The notes under the pieces were generated by a model, which was not told where the DNA came from, did no database searches, and saw only the letters and a list, made by a program, of their open reading frames with translations. Both the position numbers and the translations under genes were made by a program. From Lobosporangium transversale (lineage: Eukaryota; Mortierellomycota; Mortierellomycetes; Mortierellales; Mortierellaceae), in the NCBI RefSeq assembly GCF_002105155.1, contig NW_019028998.1, forward strand, positions 62,001-126,000: a stretch of 64,000 nucleotides of DNA, in the 5' to 3' direction. Below are positions 11,440 to 23,507 of the stretch, in pieces. Each line of letters opens with the position of its first letter. Within the stretch, counting starts at the first letter, position 1.

Positions 11440-12393
11440 ATGGGGGCTGTTGGTATTCAACGACTCAGAATATTGATCCTGCTCCTCACCATTACCGCGT
11501 TCACTCTGGCATGCGTGTGTTTCTCTGAGTGCTACAGGAACCTAGACGAAGGAGGGGCCCCCGTCACCCTTTCCGTCGTCATATTTTTCTCATACTCTTA
11601 TTCTCTCAAGGGAAAACCAATTGTCGGAAGATCCGTTCGTGCTTTCTGTATTTTTGTATTGTCGGCACTCACTGTAGTCAGCTGTCTAGCTTTAGATCCA
11701 ACCAACTCGAGGTCGAATGCCGACTACTTTGGATATCCACTCCTTGTTCCTGGGTTCTTTATGCTCATCGATATGGGTTGGACTCTGTGGGACACACGGC
11801 CAAAGCAACCTAATGGAAGTCAAGAGTCCAAAGAGAGTCCTGATATTATCATTATCAGCCCTGAGATACCTCATCGTAATGGTACTGCAGTGTCACCAAC
11901 ACAATATGTTTATCCTCCTCTTCCACAGCACCTACAGTCACAACCTCAGGAATTAATGCCAAATACACACTATTTCGCCGTGGACCCACCACCACTAGAA
12001 GTCAAAGGAGGACCTCAGCCGCACCCCGAAGAAGCCTCGCCACATCTACTGCAAAACCGAGAGGTACCTCAATTATCTAGATCACCACAACCAACAGCAC
12101 TTCCGTCATCGCAAGCGCCACAGCTCCTGCCTCAGGCGCCTCAATTGTATGGGACACTTCAATCCCAACCTGAAATGGTTACTCCGCATTTGTTGCAAGA
12201 TCGAGTGATGTCCCAACACTTTCAACCTCAAACATCACAACCAACAAAACTTCTATCACCGCAAGCACCACAACTCCTACCTCAAGCACCGCAATTCTAT
12301 GAGATACTTCAGCCTCAACCTGAAATGACCTTTTCATATTTACAACAAGGACAGGGGATGCAACGATCGCCACAGTTCTATGAAACGTCTTAA
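11440..12393 (+). CDS. Four-TM membrane protein with Pro/Gln-rich repeat tail
   Basis: I do not recognise a named family; the shape is MARVEL-like. 317 aa in one exon from the ATG at 11440. Four hydrophobic segments: LRILILLLTITAFTLACVCF, PVTLSVVIFFSYSYSL, FCIFVLSALTVVSCLAL and YFGYPLLVPGFFMLIDMGW. They are followed by a ~190-residue cytoplasm-like tail rich in Pro, Gln and Leu. The tail holds two and a half copies of a ~46-residue repeat built on PHLLQxR ... QAPQLLPQAPQxY ... QPEM. The frame stays open upstream to about 11209 with an in-frame ATG at 11311 (MGKFNKICHS), so a longer start is possible. I chose 11440 because the next codons lead directly into the first membrane segment. Confidence 0.6.
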   Translation: MGAVGIQRLRILILLLTITAFTLACVCFSECYRNLDEGGAPVTLSVVIFFSYSYSLKGKPIVGRSVRAFCIFVLSALTVVSCLALDPTNSRSNADYFGYPLLVPGFFMLIDMGWTLWDTRPKQPNGSQESKESPDIIIISPEIPHRNGTAVSPTQYVYPPLPQHLQSQPQELMPNTHYFAVDPPPLEVKGGPQPHPEEASPHLLQNREVPQLSRSPQPTALPSSQAPQLLPQAPQLYGTLQSQPEMVTPHLLQDRVMSQHFQPQTSQPTKLLSPQAPQLLPQAPQFYEILQPQPEMTFSYLQQGQGMQRSPQFYETS

Positions 12394-12636
12394 TAAGGCG
12401 AGCTCTGGCCACATGCACCGCATGTCACAAACCTGTCCATAATTAAACAAAAAAATATAATGCTTTTTCAATCTTTATTCTGAAGCCCTTAAAACTGTCC
12501 CTTAATCAAGTTAATTCTGAGACCAATGACAAGAAACGGAAAGCGATCGGACAGGGAAATGTATCAAACTTGAAAGACCTTGCGCTCAGCCATGAACGCC
12601 TCAAAAGTGAAACTTGCCAAAATGTTTAAATATATA

Positions 12637-13294
12637 CAGTCGACTCCCTCTAGGTGCAACGCTTTGGGCGGTCCTTTTGCGTTGCACTTAGACAGTGGTT
12701 GCACTTATGAAGAGTCACGTGAAGTGAACTGTATGGGGCATATCAATAAAGACACATCTCATATTCATGAAGCAACAATGCTTCACAAGCCCCCAGAACC
12801 CTAGCCACTTTGACAAAGGCCTCAAATCATTAATGCTTGCAAGAAAAATCAAGAAAATCTTATTATGAACTTGCAGCAATTATGTGATTAGATCAGTGAG
12901 ACTGAAAACGTTCAAGTTCAAAGTCTTCAGTATCCAGGTTACTCAGTCAATCCGAAAAGTTGACTAGCGATGATGCGCTGCTCTAGTAATTCCAGGATCA
13001 CAGCACAAATGGACTCTGTTCGATGACAAAAAAAGCATTGCAGTCTGCAAAGGATTTACAGAAGTGCCTTCAACAGTCCACACTTGACATTTTTTTTTCC
13101 TGGTTCCTTGATCGTATTAAATTAATACATAAAATAAAATAAATATATATATATATTTTGTCTTCTCTCTGTAAGTGCAAAAATCATATAGTAAACCTTA
13201 AATGTGGGCGGAGGAGGTCGTTGCACCTAGCACTTAGACAGATTTTGCACTTCGCAATAAGTCCCAGCCTCGGGACCAAAAAAATCGTTGACTG
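12637..13294. mobile_element. Pogo/Tigger-like non-autonomous element (MITE)
   Basis: A 658-bp element that starts CAGTCGACTCCC and ends ...AATCGTTGACTG, so both ends read CAGTC[G/A]AC inward. It is flanked by TA on each side (12635-12636, 13295-13296), the target duplication of Tc1/mariner-pogo elements. Subterminal motifs repeat: CTAGGTGCAACG near the left end is inverted as CGTTGCACCTAG near the right end, and GCACTTAGACAG occurs near both ends in the same orientation. The left end can also form a hairpin (GTGCAACGC ... GCGTTGCAC). There is no transposase frame inside. The rest of the 12394-13431 spacer is AT-rich without a gene. Confidence 0.7.
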
Positions 13295-13431
13295 TATACT
13301 ATACAATGCAAGATCGAAAGGAGTTTTAAAATTCTTTATGATGAATAAATTTCCGGTGAATGTGGTACATAAAAAACCCTTGCATATGGTAAGCAAAATA
13401 AATAATTTAGAAATCTCTTTTGCTTAAATCT

Positions 13432-14624
13432 TTAGTTTAAATCAATGAAACTGCCAATCTTTCGGATGATCCCCTCAATACCGCTGGCAATTTGCCCAAT
13501 CTATATGGAGTTATGTGAGGTACAAAAAAATAATATTTGTAAGCGAAACTATTCTGTCGACATAAGGATATTCATGTTTGCATTTTTTTTAAAAAATAAA
13601 ATAAAAAACTTACATCAGTTGGACAGGCAAAACTAGTCGATTGATTCTTGAGCGATGGTGATATTGTGATTCCAATGATCTTTAGTTTAGCTTTAACGTC
13701 ATAGTTGATGGTGATCTGCCCATTGGTTGATCCTAAAAGCCCACATCTCGAAAGAATATTCTGTACAACTGTGAATCCGGGGTCCTGGCGACGATTATAT
13801 CTGGCAGAAACAGGGAACTGGATCGTCTTAGTTGATTTACTAGGAAACTCGACATGAGTAATGTTACCACCTCCAATCGATGGTTCGTATCCAGGATAAT
13901 AAGCCTTTAGATAGGTCAAACCATATACAACAGAATAATAAATTGTTAGATTTGTGCGTTTTCAATCCTTCGGATATTTCCTCTTTTTTGGGAACATGGA
14001 AATTCATTCTCTGGAATTAGCCTGCAACACTGAATAAAAGAGCTTTTTAATTCCAACACCTACTGTTACAACAATCGACTCAAAGTTGAAGCTAATAGGA
14101 TTGGGATTCTTGACCTGAATGTTCGCCACCATATCTAAGCCAAGGGTGGTATTTCCTTGATTGAACGTGAATATCGGGTCTCCCTCAGGTCCTAAATAAT
14201 CAACGGTCGGCATCTTGAACACTGCAAAGACCAAGATCACAATTACGATAATGACAAGCAGCAACAGAATGCACAGACAGCATGTCACCCGCCCACACGT
14301 TGTCCGGATACAAGGAAAACACGGCAAATATTTAGATCGCTTCTTGGAAGGTTTAATGAGTTTGACGTCTTGATCCTCGAATCCATTATAGTAGCGTGGT
14401 TGGTTGTTGGGCTCAGCAGCAGGAGCAGCAGCGGGAGCAGCAGCAGTTTCATCATAGTTTTGATTGTAATAATCGTTGTTGTAGTAGTCTTTGTTACTGG
14501 TGTTATTATTATTGTTGTTGTAGACATGTTGATAAGGTAAGCTGTAGCTACCTTGCTGTTGCGTCATGTCGCGCATTGCATAGCTTTGTTGACCTCGATC
14601 GTAGCTATTATACCTGTTTTCCAT
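13432..14624 (-). CDS. LEA2-like domain single-pass membrane protein
   Basis: Type II membrane protein with an extracytoplasmic LEA14/LEA2-like (NDR1-HIN1-like) beta domain. Exons 14624..14064, 13904..13614, 13500..13432; 306 aa. Residues 1-95 are an Asn/Tyr/Gln/Ala-rich cytosolic tail. A Cys-rich basic patch (YLPCFPCIRTTCGRVTCCLC) leads into the membrane segment ILLLLVIIVIVILVFAVF at about residues 118-137. It is followed by a beta-rich domain that includes DMVANIQVKNPNPISFNFESI, the typical LEA2 'V.NPN' motif. Exon 2 adds THVEFPSKSTKTIQFPVSARY, QITINYDVKAKLKIIGI and SFACPTD; exon 3 adds IGQIASGIEGIIRKIG. The clustered Cys next to the membrane could be palmitoylated (inference). Its role is unknown; plant relatives act in stress and cell-wall signalling. 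Confidence 0.8.
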
Positions 14625-15484
14625 GACGTCGTTTCGGAGACTAATGATTGGTTTTTCGCCCAGGGCTGTTGAACAAAAATAAATGCAATTTACACTTGTA
14701 GTGGGATTTTTTTGTTTTTTTGTTTGGCTTCGCTGTTGTTTGAACGATATACTTTTATGCTTTATCGCCTGCTAATTTCCTGTAACTGTTGTAGCTGTCG
14801 TTACCACTTTTTTTTTTTTTGTATCAAGTATTTGGTAGAAGGATAGGGGCAGTACAAGTATTTAAAGTACAATAATATTAAGTATAGCAAGAATGTAAGA
14901 ATGAGAATGAGAATAAGTGAATGAATGAATGAATAAATGAATAAATGATTGAGCAAATGAGTTAATGAGTTTATGTGTGGAGAAAGTTTTTGCCGAATAA
15001 GAAAGCAGAAGAAAGGAGCAATAAGACTGAAAGTGTATAGGAAAGCCAGTCAAATGGGTCAGATAAAAAGGACAAAAGAGCAAGAAAAGAGAGAGATGAA
15101 AGAGAGGAGAGAGAAACAGTGTGAGTAGATAAAGACAGCAGCCCATTGATGATCATCGATCAGATAGACTTGACGCTGTCAATGTCCATTTCATTCTTCT
15201 TTATTGCACAGTGTATGCATGCAGCAAAGAGGGAAGCTCTGACATAAGCTGCAAGGGTGCAAACTTGTATTACATGAACATGTTTATTATTCTCATGTCT
15301 TGTCACAGTTTTTTTTTTTATTTCATCTTGCTATGCTGCAATGCTCAATGTCATCATGTTAAATTTATTGAACCTTGCCCAAATGCTATAACAGTGATTC
15401 CTTTGGTTGTACAAAAAAAAAACTTGAAAAAGGAATCTATTTTACTTCATGCCTCGTTGTTTATTACATTAGGATTGATTTTTA
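14625..15484. other. Spacer (promoter of the LEA2-like gene, 3' end of the PI-PLC gene)
   Basis: About 860 bases without a supported gene. It has a T14 run near 14807, a GAAT-rich stretch (14905-14960) and purine-rich sequence around 15000-15120. These would lie in the 5' region of the leftward LEA2-like gene. Confidence 0.5.
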
Positions 15485-16435
15485 CTAAAACGGCGTGATG
15501 GAGTCGCCTGCTTTGACCCGTGCAACATTCATATCATTATACCGGTTGACGACTGGGAAGAGATTACCCTCCCAATAATGATTGACTCGCACTCGGTACC
15601 AATATGGCCATTTAGAGTAGCAATAATCCGCTAAAGCATCCAGTAAGGCCGAATTGGTCTGCACTGCCAATGGACCAATGCATAGCTGCGGGATCTTGCC
15701 TTCCTTCAATGATCTCAGAATATCATCCTTCAAAATACCAAGACTAAGTAAATGGTAAACATTAAAATGAAGTACATGTAAGCGAATCGAGCAAGAGTTC
15801 TGTATCAAGCAACCAGATTTGTGATTGTAGTAATTTGCTTACTTGATATCCATCTGTTGCCACAGTACATACGACCCATCGGTGGGTGGACCCTTCGTGC
15901 ACCAGTTATAATATGACTGATTCAGCTCTGCTGGCTGTGAATCCTCGCTCGTATATCTGAAGCCATCCAGCTTCCATGTGTCTTTATGATTTGCCCACTC
16001 TGGCTTCGGGTCTGGGATGGACCAGTATGTATCCCCCATGAAGATCATGATCCGCTGGTTTGACAAGATCATATCACGAAGTTTTGGCCATGGATCTGAA
16101 AGACTTTTGCGTGGCCACATCATCAGTTGACCTGTCGGTAGTGTAAAGTATTGGAGTATTTTGGCCACAATGAATTTGGACATGACGCCAGCGTCACCGT
16201 CATTCTGGTTGAATTCGATTGTCAGGACCTCGTACGGGTTTGCGAGCATGAACTCAAGAATTTGACTCATGACAGAATCAAGTGTTACTCCGATAGCACG
16301 GGTTGCTCCATAGCCATGACACATGACGATCTGAGTACCATTGTTGATCAGGCACGTTCCTAGATCCAGGAACCGAATGCCTAAAAAGATATATATAAAC
16401 ATAAGTATCTAGACATATCACATGGTGGACACCAT

Positions 16436-16476
<41 letters not shown>

Positions 16477-17493
16477 TCCTTACCATCATTAAGTTGTTGT
16501 AAAATTGGATGTCCCGGTTGGTTGTCCCATAGACATGGGACGGCCCAGTTGGGGATTACATCCAAGCATGCAGAACCCCATAGCGTACAGACCTCGAGAC
16601 TACTGGTACAGATCTGTTCCCAACCCAGACAAAACTGCTCTGTGGACTCACATACAGATGAGAAGGCACCACAAAGCCAATGCATCCATTTTGGGAGACG
16701 ATCCTGACAACTGTTTGACATCTTGGTGCATCGTGTCTCCCATCCTTTCGTGCAGTTCTGTGCCTGTGCAGTACAAACGGTCTTAGTCTGAAGACATGTT
16801 TCAGTGGCTAGTGCGCAATCGTATTTGAGGTCGTATGCAGCACTGTTGTGAGTTGCTGGGTATGTCTGATAAGAAGAGTAAAAATAAAAAAAAATAAAAA
16901 AAATAAATAAAAGGATTAATCGTTGCGAAGGTGCGTTTGATGAACATTTAAAATAATAGGGAGTTTTCCATCCGTCGTGATATCCTACGTACCACCTGGT
17001 TGTAACGCAAATCACACAAGTCAGCTCGACCGTTGCAGCGCATATCGGGACTGTCGACTGCTGCTAATGCTTGGAATGATGAGATTGGCTGTGTGATATT
17101 ATCCATGACGGCCATGGACATGTTCCAGGGCATAACTTTGCCTCCTTCGCCTCGCTTATGCAGTACTGTCTTTGTTGTACTAGCACTGACGCTACTACTC
17201 TCAGACCCACCATATATTTGTTCCTGCCGTAGAAGACACTCTGTATTCCATCGAGGATGCTGCTCTTGCGCAAGGCGTGACTCTATTTTGGGCCTCTGTT
17301 CTTTCTGAATTGAGAGAGAGGGGATGGTTGGCAGTGGTCCCCGATATTTTATTGTTGTTGGTGTTGATGCCGTTGCTGCCATCACTTGCACTGGTTGCCA
17401 GAGACATGATAACAGTATTGCTACCGACATCAGCATCATTACCATTCCATAAGACGAAGAAGAAGAGTTGATAATATGACGACTCGTCTTCAT
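15485..17493 (-). CDS. Secreted PI-PLC X-domain phosphodiesterase with Cys-rich insertion
   Basis: Phosphatidylinositol-specific phospholipase C-like phosphodiesterase. Exons 17493..16993, 16865..16484, 16380..15843, 15743..15485; 559 aa. The start at 17493 (MKTSRHIINSSSS...) gives a signal peptide, MVMMLMSVAILLSCLWQPVQVMA. The frame also stays open to an ATG at 17889 (691 aa form), in which this segment would be an internal anchor. The X-domain shows TYPATHNSAAYD with the first catalytic His, GIRFLDLGTCL, then MCHGYG with the second His, and NPYEVLTIEFNQNDGD. Between the first His block and GIRFLDLG lies an ~85-residue segment with many Cys (ATETCLQTKTVCTAQAQNC and onward), which single-domain family members lack. 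The C-terminal exon reads WPYWYRVRVNHYWEGNLFPVVNRYN. A T34 tract (coding strand) lies in intron 2. Confidence 0.85.
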
Positions 17494-19163
17494 TTTCTTT
17501 GCGATTGTCTGGTTGGTATTCTTTGATTGAACGATAAATTTTTTCGATAGGTTCCCAGTTGTATTCGGAGATTTATGAGAACCAGATCGCAGATTTTGTA
17601 CACTAACTCCCGCGATGGCCACTGCTAGGAAAATCGATCTGTCTGCCTTCTTTTTTTCCTCTTTCTGCGACCGTTGCTGCATATTTACAGTGATCAAACT
17701 CTGTCGAACATATTCTGCTTCAGAGCTATAAACTTGACATTGGCCATATTCCATCGACATTGTTGGTGCTGATGGCTGTTGGCTCCAAACGTCTGTTGAT
17801 AGACCATAGTTTCTCCTCTGGCCATCCTCTTGGTGAGAATTTGTAGATCCGTAGGGCCTCCGTCGTCCTCGGTGTGTCTTTAATGACATGGTAATAGTAG
17901 TGATATTGAATTATATCAGGATATCAGAGTATCAGAGTATCAGAGTATCAGGGTATCAGGGTATCAGGGTATCAGGGTATCAGGGTATGAAGGTATCAAG
18001 GTATTGGGTGGGGAGGATAATTAGCGAAGTACAAAGGTTGAATAAATGCGAGCTGAGAACAGTGAGGAAAGAAGAGATTGCAAAGTTGAAAATGAAGAAA
18101 AGGGTTGATAGAAAATAAAAAAAATAAAAAGAGAGATTATGAGGATGAAAAAGAAGAGAAAGAAGAAGTGAGAATGTCAATTGCAAAATAGTCCCTTCCT
18201 ACCTGCCCATGGCCTGCTGAAAAAGAAAAAAGAGCATTTGGTTTTTGTTTACGTTGGATGAACACAACGCAGGGGTCAAGAAAGAGCTAATGCAAACACA
18301 ACTCAAAACATTTGGGAAGATGTCAGGTGGGATACAACTGTGCCTGAGTTTTTTTTTTGCAACTCCATCCCGCCATCTCCACGATTCGTCCAATCGACAA
18401 CGGAAATTCTCCTGCTCTGCATCTTTCTCACCATCGTTTTTTAGTAAGTGCGCTTGGGTAATTTGGCTATCGGAGGCTCTGGGAAATGTTTGGTCTTAAT
18501 CATCCTTAAATTGCACTTTATGAAAGCAACACAAATTAACGGCACATCATTGGACGCAAACGTAAGCGATCAAGCAAATCGGGAAAAAGTAAGCAGCAAA
18601 TCAAATACATATACACATTTGTAAATACTTTGCACATGTTCATAACGCGTTCCTTTACCTAGCAACCTAGACATGCCTCGAACGAAAAGAATTGAACGGT
18701 GAGATGATCTCTTGGACTTTGTTCTCATAAAAGGATAAAACATACCGTTCGCTTGGATGGCATTGATCTTTTCAATCTCTTCTCCTTTTTTTTTTTTTTT
18801 TTTTTTTCCCTTACTCAATACTCCCATAGCAAACAATGTGTCGCCGGATATTCTTGTTCCGTCTACATTCCGTACCCCTTCCCTCTTTCCGCATGATGTA
18901 AGCCTATCTTACCAATGCTGCTATCGTAAAAAAGAAAATGCGCTATCGAGAACAACCCTTGTTTTTAGCGCCACAGCTGACAGACAGTGCGTTGGCAGAA
19001 GGAAGCACAAAATATCTCAAATAGGCAATTACTTGATTGGTTTTTTATTTTTCAATTTATTATACTCTCAAACCATCCGAAGGAAAAAAAACCCCCTTCA
19101 ATGGTATTTATTAATCCTTCTCAGAGCAGCTTTGCAAGGAGAGGAAAAAGTGCTCCTTCATCT
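17494..19163. other. Upstream region of the PI-PLC gene and 3' side of the TM9SF gene
   Basis: It holds the alternative 132-codon N-terminal extension of the PI-PLC gene (17494-17889), the 8-bp tandem repeat, and then AT-rich sequence with a T22 run near 18786. No other gene is seen. Confidence 0.45.
17913..18008. repeat. 8-bp tandem repeat TATCAGRG
   Basis: About 11 tandem copies of TATCAGAG/TATCAGGG. The first copies are TATCAGAG, then a block of TATCAGGG, then decayed copies (TATGAAGG, TATCAAGG). The array lies just upstream of the longer possible start (17889) of the PI-PLC gene. Confidence 0.9.
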
Positions 19164-19936
19164 TTAATCAATTTTCACATTGCGGTATATCCTCATGATG
19201 AGCTTATTGGCTGCAAAATGACCCACAGACCCCAACATTAAAAAGATAGCCATGCATGCCAGACCTGTGTTACCAAAGTAAAAACTGGTTTGAAAGAGGC
19301 CATACATCCTAATAGCACACAAAGAGTAAATCATTAAGATTACAAACAAAGACAACACATTCACATGCAACAAAAAAAAAAAAAGACATCCTTACTTGGT
19401 CTTTTGCAAATAATAGTAAACTGCATATATGTAAACATATGCTGCTGTAGATCCGCAGGTCGCCATACTCATCCAGTGCCATCTATAATCTTCGGTATTG
19501 AGCACAAAATATGTGCTCACCACCGTAACACATGCCGTGACCAGCATCACAATACAGAACACTAGTAATCCGAATCCATATACATAGTAGACCTTATATG
19601 ACCAGAAGGACGTGAACAAAAAATAGATCTCGATGAAGATGGACGCAAATGGTAGGATGCCTCCCAGAGCGATCACCACAATCGGCTCTGCGTACCAGAT
19701 TTTTTCCGGGATTGGGCGAGGGATCGGATGGACTCTACACGGGAAATCCGCCTTGCCAGCCCAGTTCTTACCCAAAATTGTACCCACAAACGTCAGAGGC
19801 AAAACGATCAGCAGCCAGATCACGAAGAGAGCAACCTGAAGAGGTCAAGAGGGAGAAATAAAACTGAGTTATTCTAAAAATCAACAGATATGGTTTCCTA
19901 ACATTGATACCGCAACTACACCACATGACTGTAATA

Positions 19937-19974
<38 letters not shown>

Positions 19975-21071
19975 ACCATGGTGCCGAACGCGATGGCTCG
20001 TGAACTGGTATAATAGATTGCGATTGCATTGTTTAAGCCTGTGACTATGGCCACCGAGGCGGGCCAAAATACAGCTGTCAAGAACATAAGGCGGACCCAA
20101 TCTCGCCCTCCGTACTGAGTATACTGACTAGCACTGGAATATCCAGAAATTATCGAGGTGAAAGCATATATAAAAATAGTGGCTGTCATGATGCTGGCAC
20201 GTTCAGTCCATTCCTGCCCAAAAATCGTATATAGTATCACAAAGAATGATGTCCATACAAGCTGATGTCCCGTTCCCACAAATGCCGCAAAAGTCATAGG
20301 GTTAGTTGGAGGTCTGAATACATCGCCATGGATCTGCTTCCAACCGTAATCGTCGCCCAAATCATGATCCTAGATTAGAAAGGTGGTATAAAAATTGTTC
20401 AGCAGAAAAGCCAACAAGAAGTTTAAGTATAGATAAAAAATAAAAATAAAGTATCATCACCTCAAACCTCATTTACCGCTGCAACACTTACAAAATCATT
20501 CAACCCTGCTTCTTTATCATAACGTGCAAAATCACGACGGAGGTACCGAATCCACATTGCACTGACGAATCCTGTAAGAAACAATACCATCATCAATGAA
20601 TTGAAAATAGAGAACCAGTGAATCTAAGAAAATGCCAATTAAACGTATTAGCCCTTAATCTGTCAAAAAATTTTGCTTTTTTTTTTTTTTTTTTTTTTTT
20701 TTTATATCGTTGTTGTTCCTATTTTACTGTCATCTGTATCGACCTGCAGTCGCTTTACCTTGTTTTCAAAAAAATCCGAGTCCAAATAGCGTTCGAATCG
20801 CGACTTAAATTCCTTGTCGGTCGCAATCCAGGTAACAGAGTATGTAAAATCTACATGCATTCCTGTCTGTGAACTGATCAGTGCAACAGGGTGCTCTGGT
20901 GTAACTTGTGCAGAAATGATCTGCTCGCCATTATACTCAAATTCAAATCTTTGGTGTGTATACAGCGACGTTTGCTCTGATTCTTTTTCCCGTTTCCCAA
21001 CCATTCCTACAGCGAGCCAAAAAAAAAAAAAAAAAAAAAAAAAAAGACATTGCTTTTAGTATTATTTGTCT

Positions 21072-21104
<33 letters not shown>

Positions 21105-21918
21105 CCATCATATTACTAGTTGTTGATAGCAATGAAATTACCCCAAACAGGAAGATCATCGATAAAGTACTGAAACCAATAATCGTGTGATATTGCGTAT
21201 TGAAACGTCTTGACATCCTGCGGCGTCAATTGCTTCTGAGAACAGATTGGTGTGATATCCTTGTTCTCTATACAAGCCAAAAGTAGAGAAGCGAGTAGAA
21301 CAACAGAGAACAACAAGTAGACAACAGCAAATAAATCAGATATATAAGCATTTGGTGTGCGCAAATATTTGGTCATAAAAAAAAGTTGATAAATCAAAAA
21401 AGTCAACTCACGGCCAAAACGGATGGAAATGCCAGAGTTGACCAGTTCCATGCCCAATAGCGCTTCTCCTAAAGTCTCGTGGCGGTGTTCGATCTTCCCA
21501 TCTCCTTTGCAGTATGGCAGCTGGAAATACTCATATGTTTCCTGTCGATTACTAAGAAAAAAAAAAAAAAAAAAAAAAAAAGATATTAAATTATTAATAA
21601 AGACCTATTTGAAAACGTTTATTCGATCGGAAATAAAAAATCTGTTCATCATCTTCAACGCACCTCAAGGGTCCAACTGAGTTAGCCCAAACGACGACTT
21701 CCTCATAGTCTGTATACTAATGGTATATTTGAGAATGGATATATTTCATTAGGTACCATCATTGAAGCATAACATATTTGTGCATTGCAAAGATTATCTG
21801 AGAATTGAGCGCGGACCTTGTGTGAATGTTCATCGGCATGGACCAGATTGATTGCCAGCGCGAAGAATATTAGAAATCCATAAATGGTTTTGCCTGCCCA
21901 GGTCATTTGAGCTACCAT
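19164..21918 (-). CDS. TM9 superfamily (nonaspanin/EMP70) protein, TM9SF3 type
   Basis: Nine-TM protein of the Golgi/endosome involved in sorting of membrane proteins. Nine exons: 21918..21817, 21716..21664, 21551..21412, 21267..21142, 21006..20759, 20623..20492, 20369..19977, 19835..19396, 19308..19164; 592 aa, normal for TM9SF3. A signal peptide ([21 protein letters not shown]) is followed by a luminal domain: [58 protein letters not shown]. Then come [20 protein letters not shown] (TM1), [19 protein letters not shown] and the helical membrane part. The tail ends RIYRNVKID, resembling the K-x-D COPI-binding signal of this family. The start at 21918 has CCATGG context; an upstream in-frame ATG (21990) would precede the signal peptide. 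Introns carry long A or T runs on either strand. Confidence 0.93.
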
Positions 21919-22201
21919 GGCAGGTATATGACAAGGCGTTTTTTGGTGATGGTAACTGTCTTGCCGTGTCCTTCCAAAGATTGTCTTCAAGTTCCATAAA
22001 ACCCTTGCTTGAATGCCGCCAACTTGAATCGTCTAGAACAATTTGAATGAATGCGATGAGAAGTGATTGACAGGTAAAGAGATGGGTGAGAGTGTTCTGG
22101 TGTGACAACAGGCACGTTTTTTATGAAATTTGTTTTTATTAAATTTTGGAAAAAGTAAAGTACAAAGCTATTGAAATGCAAGGGAAAAACAAAGGAGTGA
22201 A

Positions 22202-23472
22202 CTAGTAACCATGGCCAAACTTCATGCGGATCAGGTAGCGCATTTTAATCTGGCTTGTGTTGTATACAATGTATTCGTTGTACTGCAAGCAATATAGACC
22301 GGTTCCGGCTTTCTTGCGCTTGAGCGGACCTACTGGCACGAGGAGATTGTCTTCAATAAACACATCATGTTTCTCATCTGGATAGGCTAAACCCAAGCCC
22401 TTTGTACTTTGCTTGCCGGCCTTCTGGGAGTTAGCCTTCGCATTGTAGTCCGATTGCTCAAGTTCATACATGTCACCAAGTGCGACTTCGCAAAGCAGCA
22501 TTAGACCCGTGTTGTTAGTGCGAGAGTCCACAAAGCAGTAGTTGGCAGACTTGGAAACGCAGTCCGCGAAATAGGCCCCCTTATCGAACATGTAGCCGCT
22601 GACAGGAGCCTCGGGTGGAGCAATGCGAAGACCTTGACTCAGAATACCGACATAGTTAGTGAGGCGACTTCCGTGCCAGAGCAGGCGACGGTTGTGAAGC
22701 TTACTGAAGCCAGATTCATCGAATCGTTCGTCTTCACCTTGGCGCGAGAGATCAAAGACTTCATCGATGGCAAGCTTGGTGTAGTGAGTGGATCCATGTG
22801 TGTTCTTGACGTATTGCTCAATGAGCTTGTAGCGTTCGCTCTCCTTATCCATAGGCTCCAGTTTATTCAGCTTCAAAGATATGAACTGTTGGTCGAGTGG
22901 GTTCATTGTCAGAGCTTCTTCCGCTTTCTTATTCTCCTTCATCAACTTCTGAGCAATCTCAATTTCGCCCAGTGCCTCAAGCATCTCCAACTTCTTCTTC
23001 AGTGTCTGTGCGTCTTTGATAATAGGTGGGATTGCAAACCCAAAGTTGTGGGGAATAACAGTATAAAATTCACTAGAGAGCTCACTGAGTTCAGACTCAT
23101 TGGGTTTTTTAGCGTTAAGAGCAACGCTGATCTTCTTGAGAACTTCATATCCATGAAGAATGGTGGCCTTGGCAAGCTTTCCCAACGGCATCTTGTCCGC
23201 ATCATAATCTAGCTCCTTCATCTGTCGATTCATCATGCTTGTATTGAAAATGAGGCCCATCAGTTCTTGAACCTTTGGATGAAGCTTAGACTCCGGTACA
23301 GGCTTCTCTTCCTTCTCCTCCTTCTTGGTCTTTTTCGCCTTCGCGCCATCCTCATCCTCGTCATCCGAGTCGCCATCATCTGGAGGGAGCAAATGGTATT
23401 TCCCTAAATATGATATGGAGCCGTAAAAAAAAAAGAAAGAAAAGCAAATGAAATGCGTCAGTTTTTTCTTTT

Positions 23473-23507
<35 letters not shown>

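Noticed and set aside
22634-23212. 192-codon frame on the plus strand inside PARP
   Set aside because: Antisense shadow of the conserved PARP catalytic and regulatory domains.
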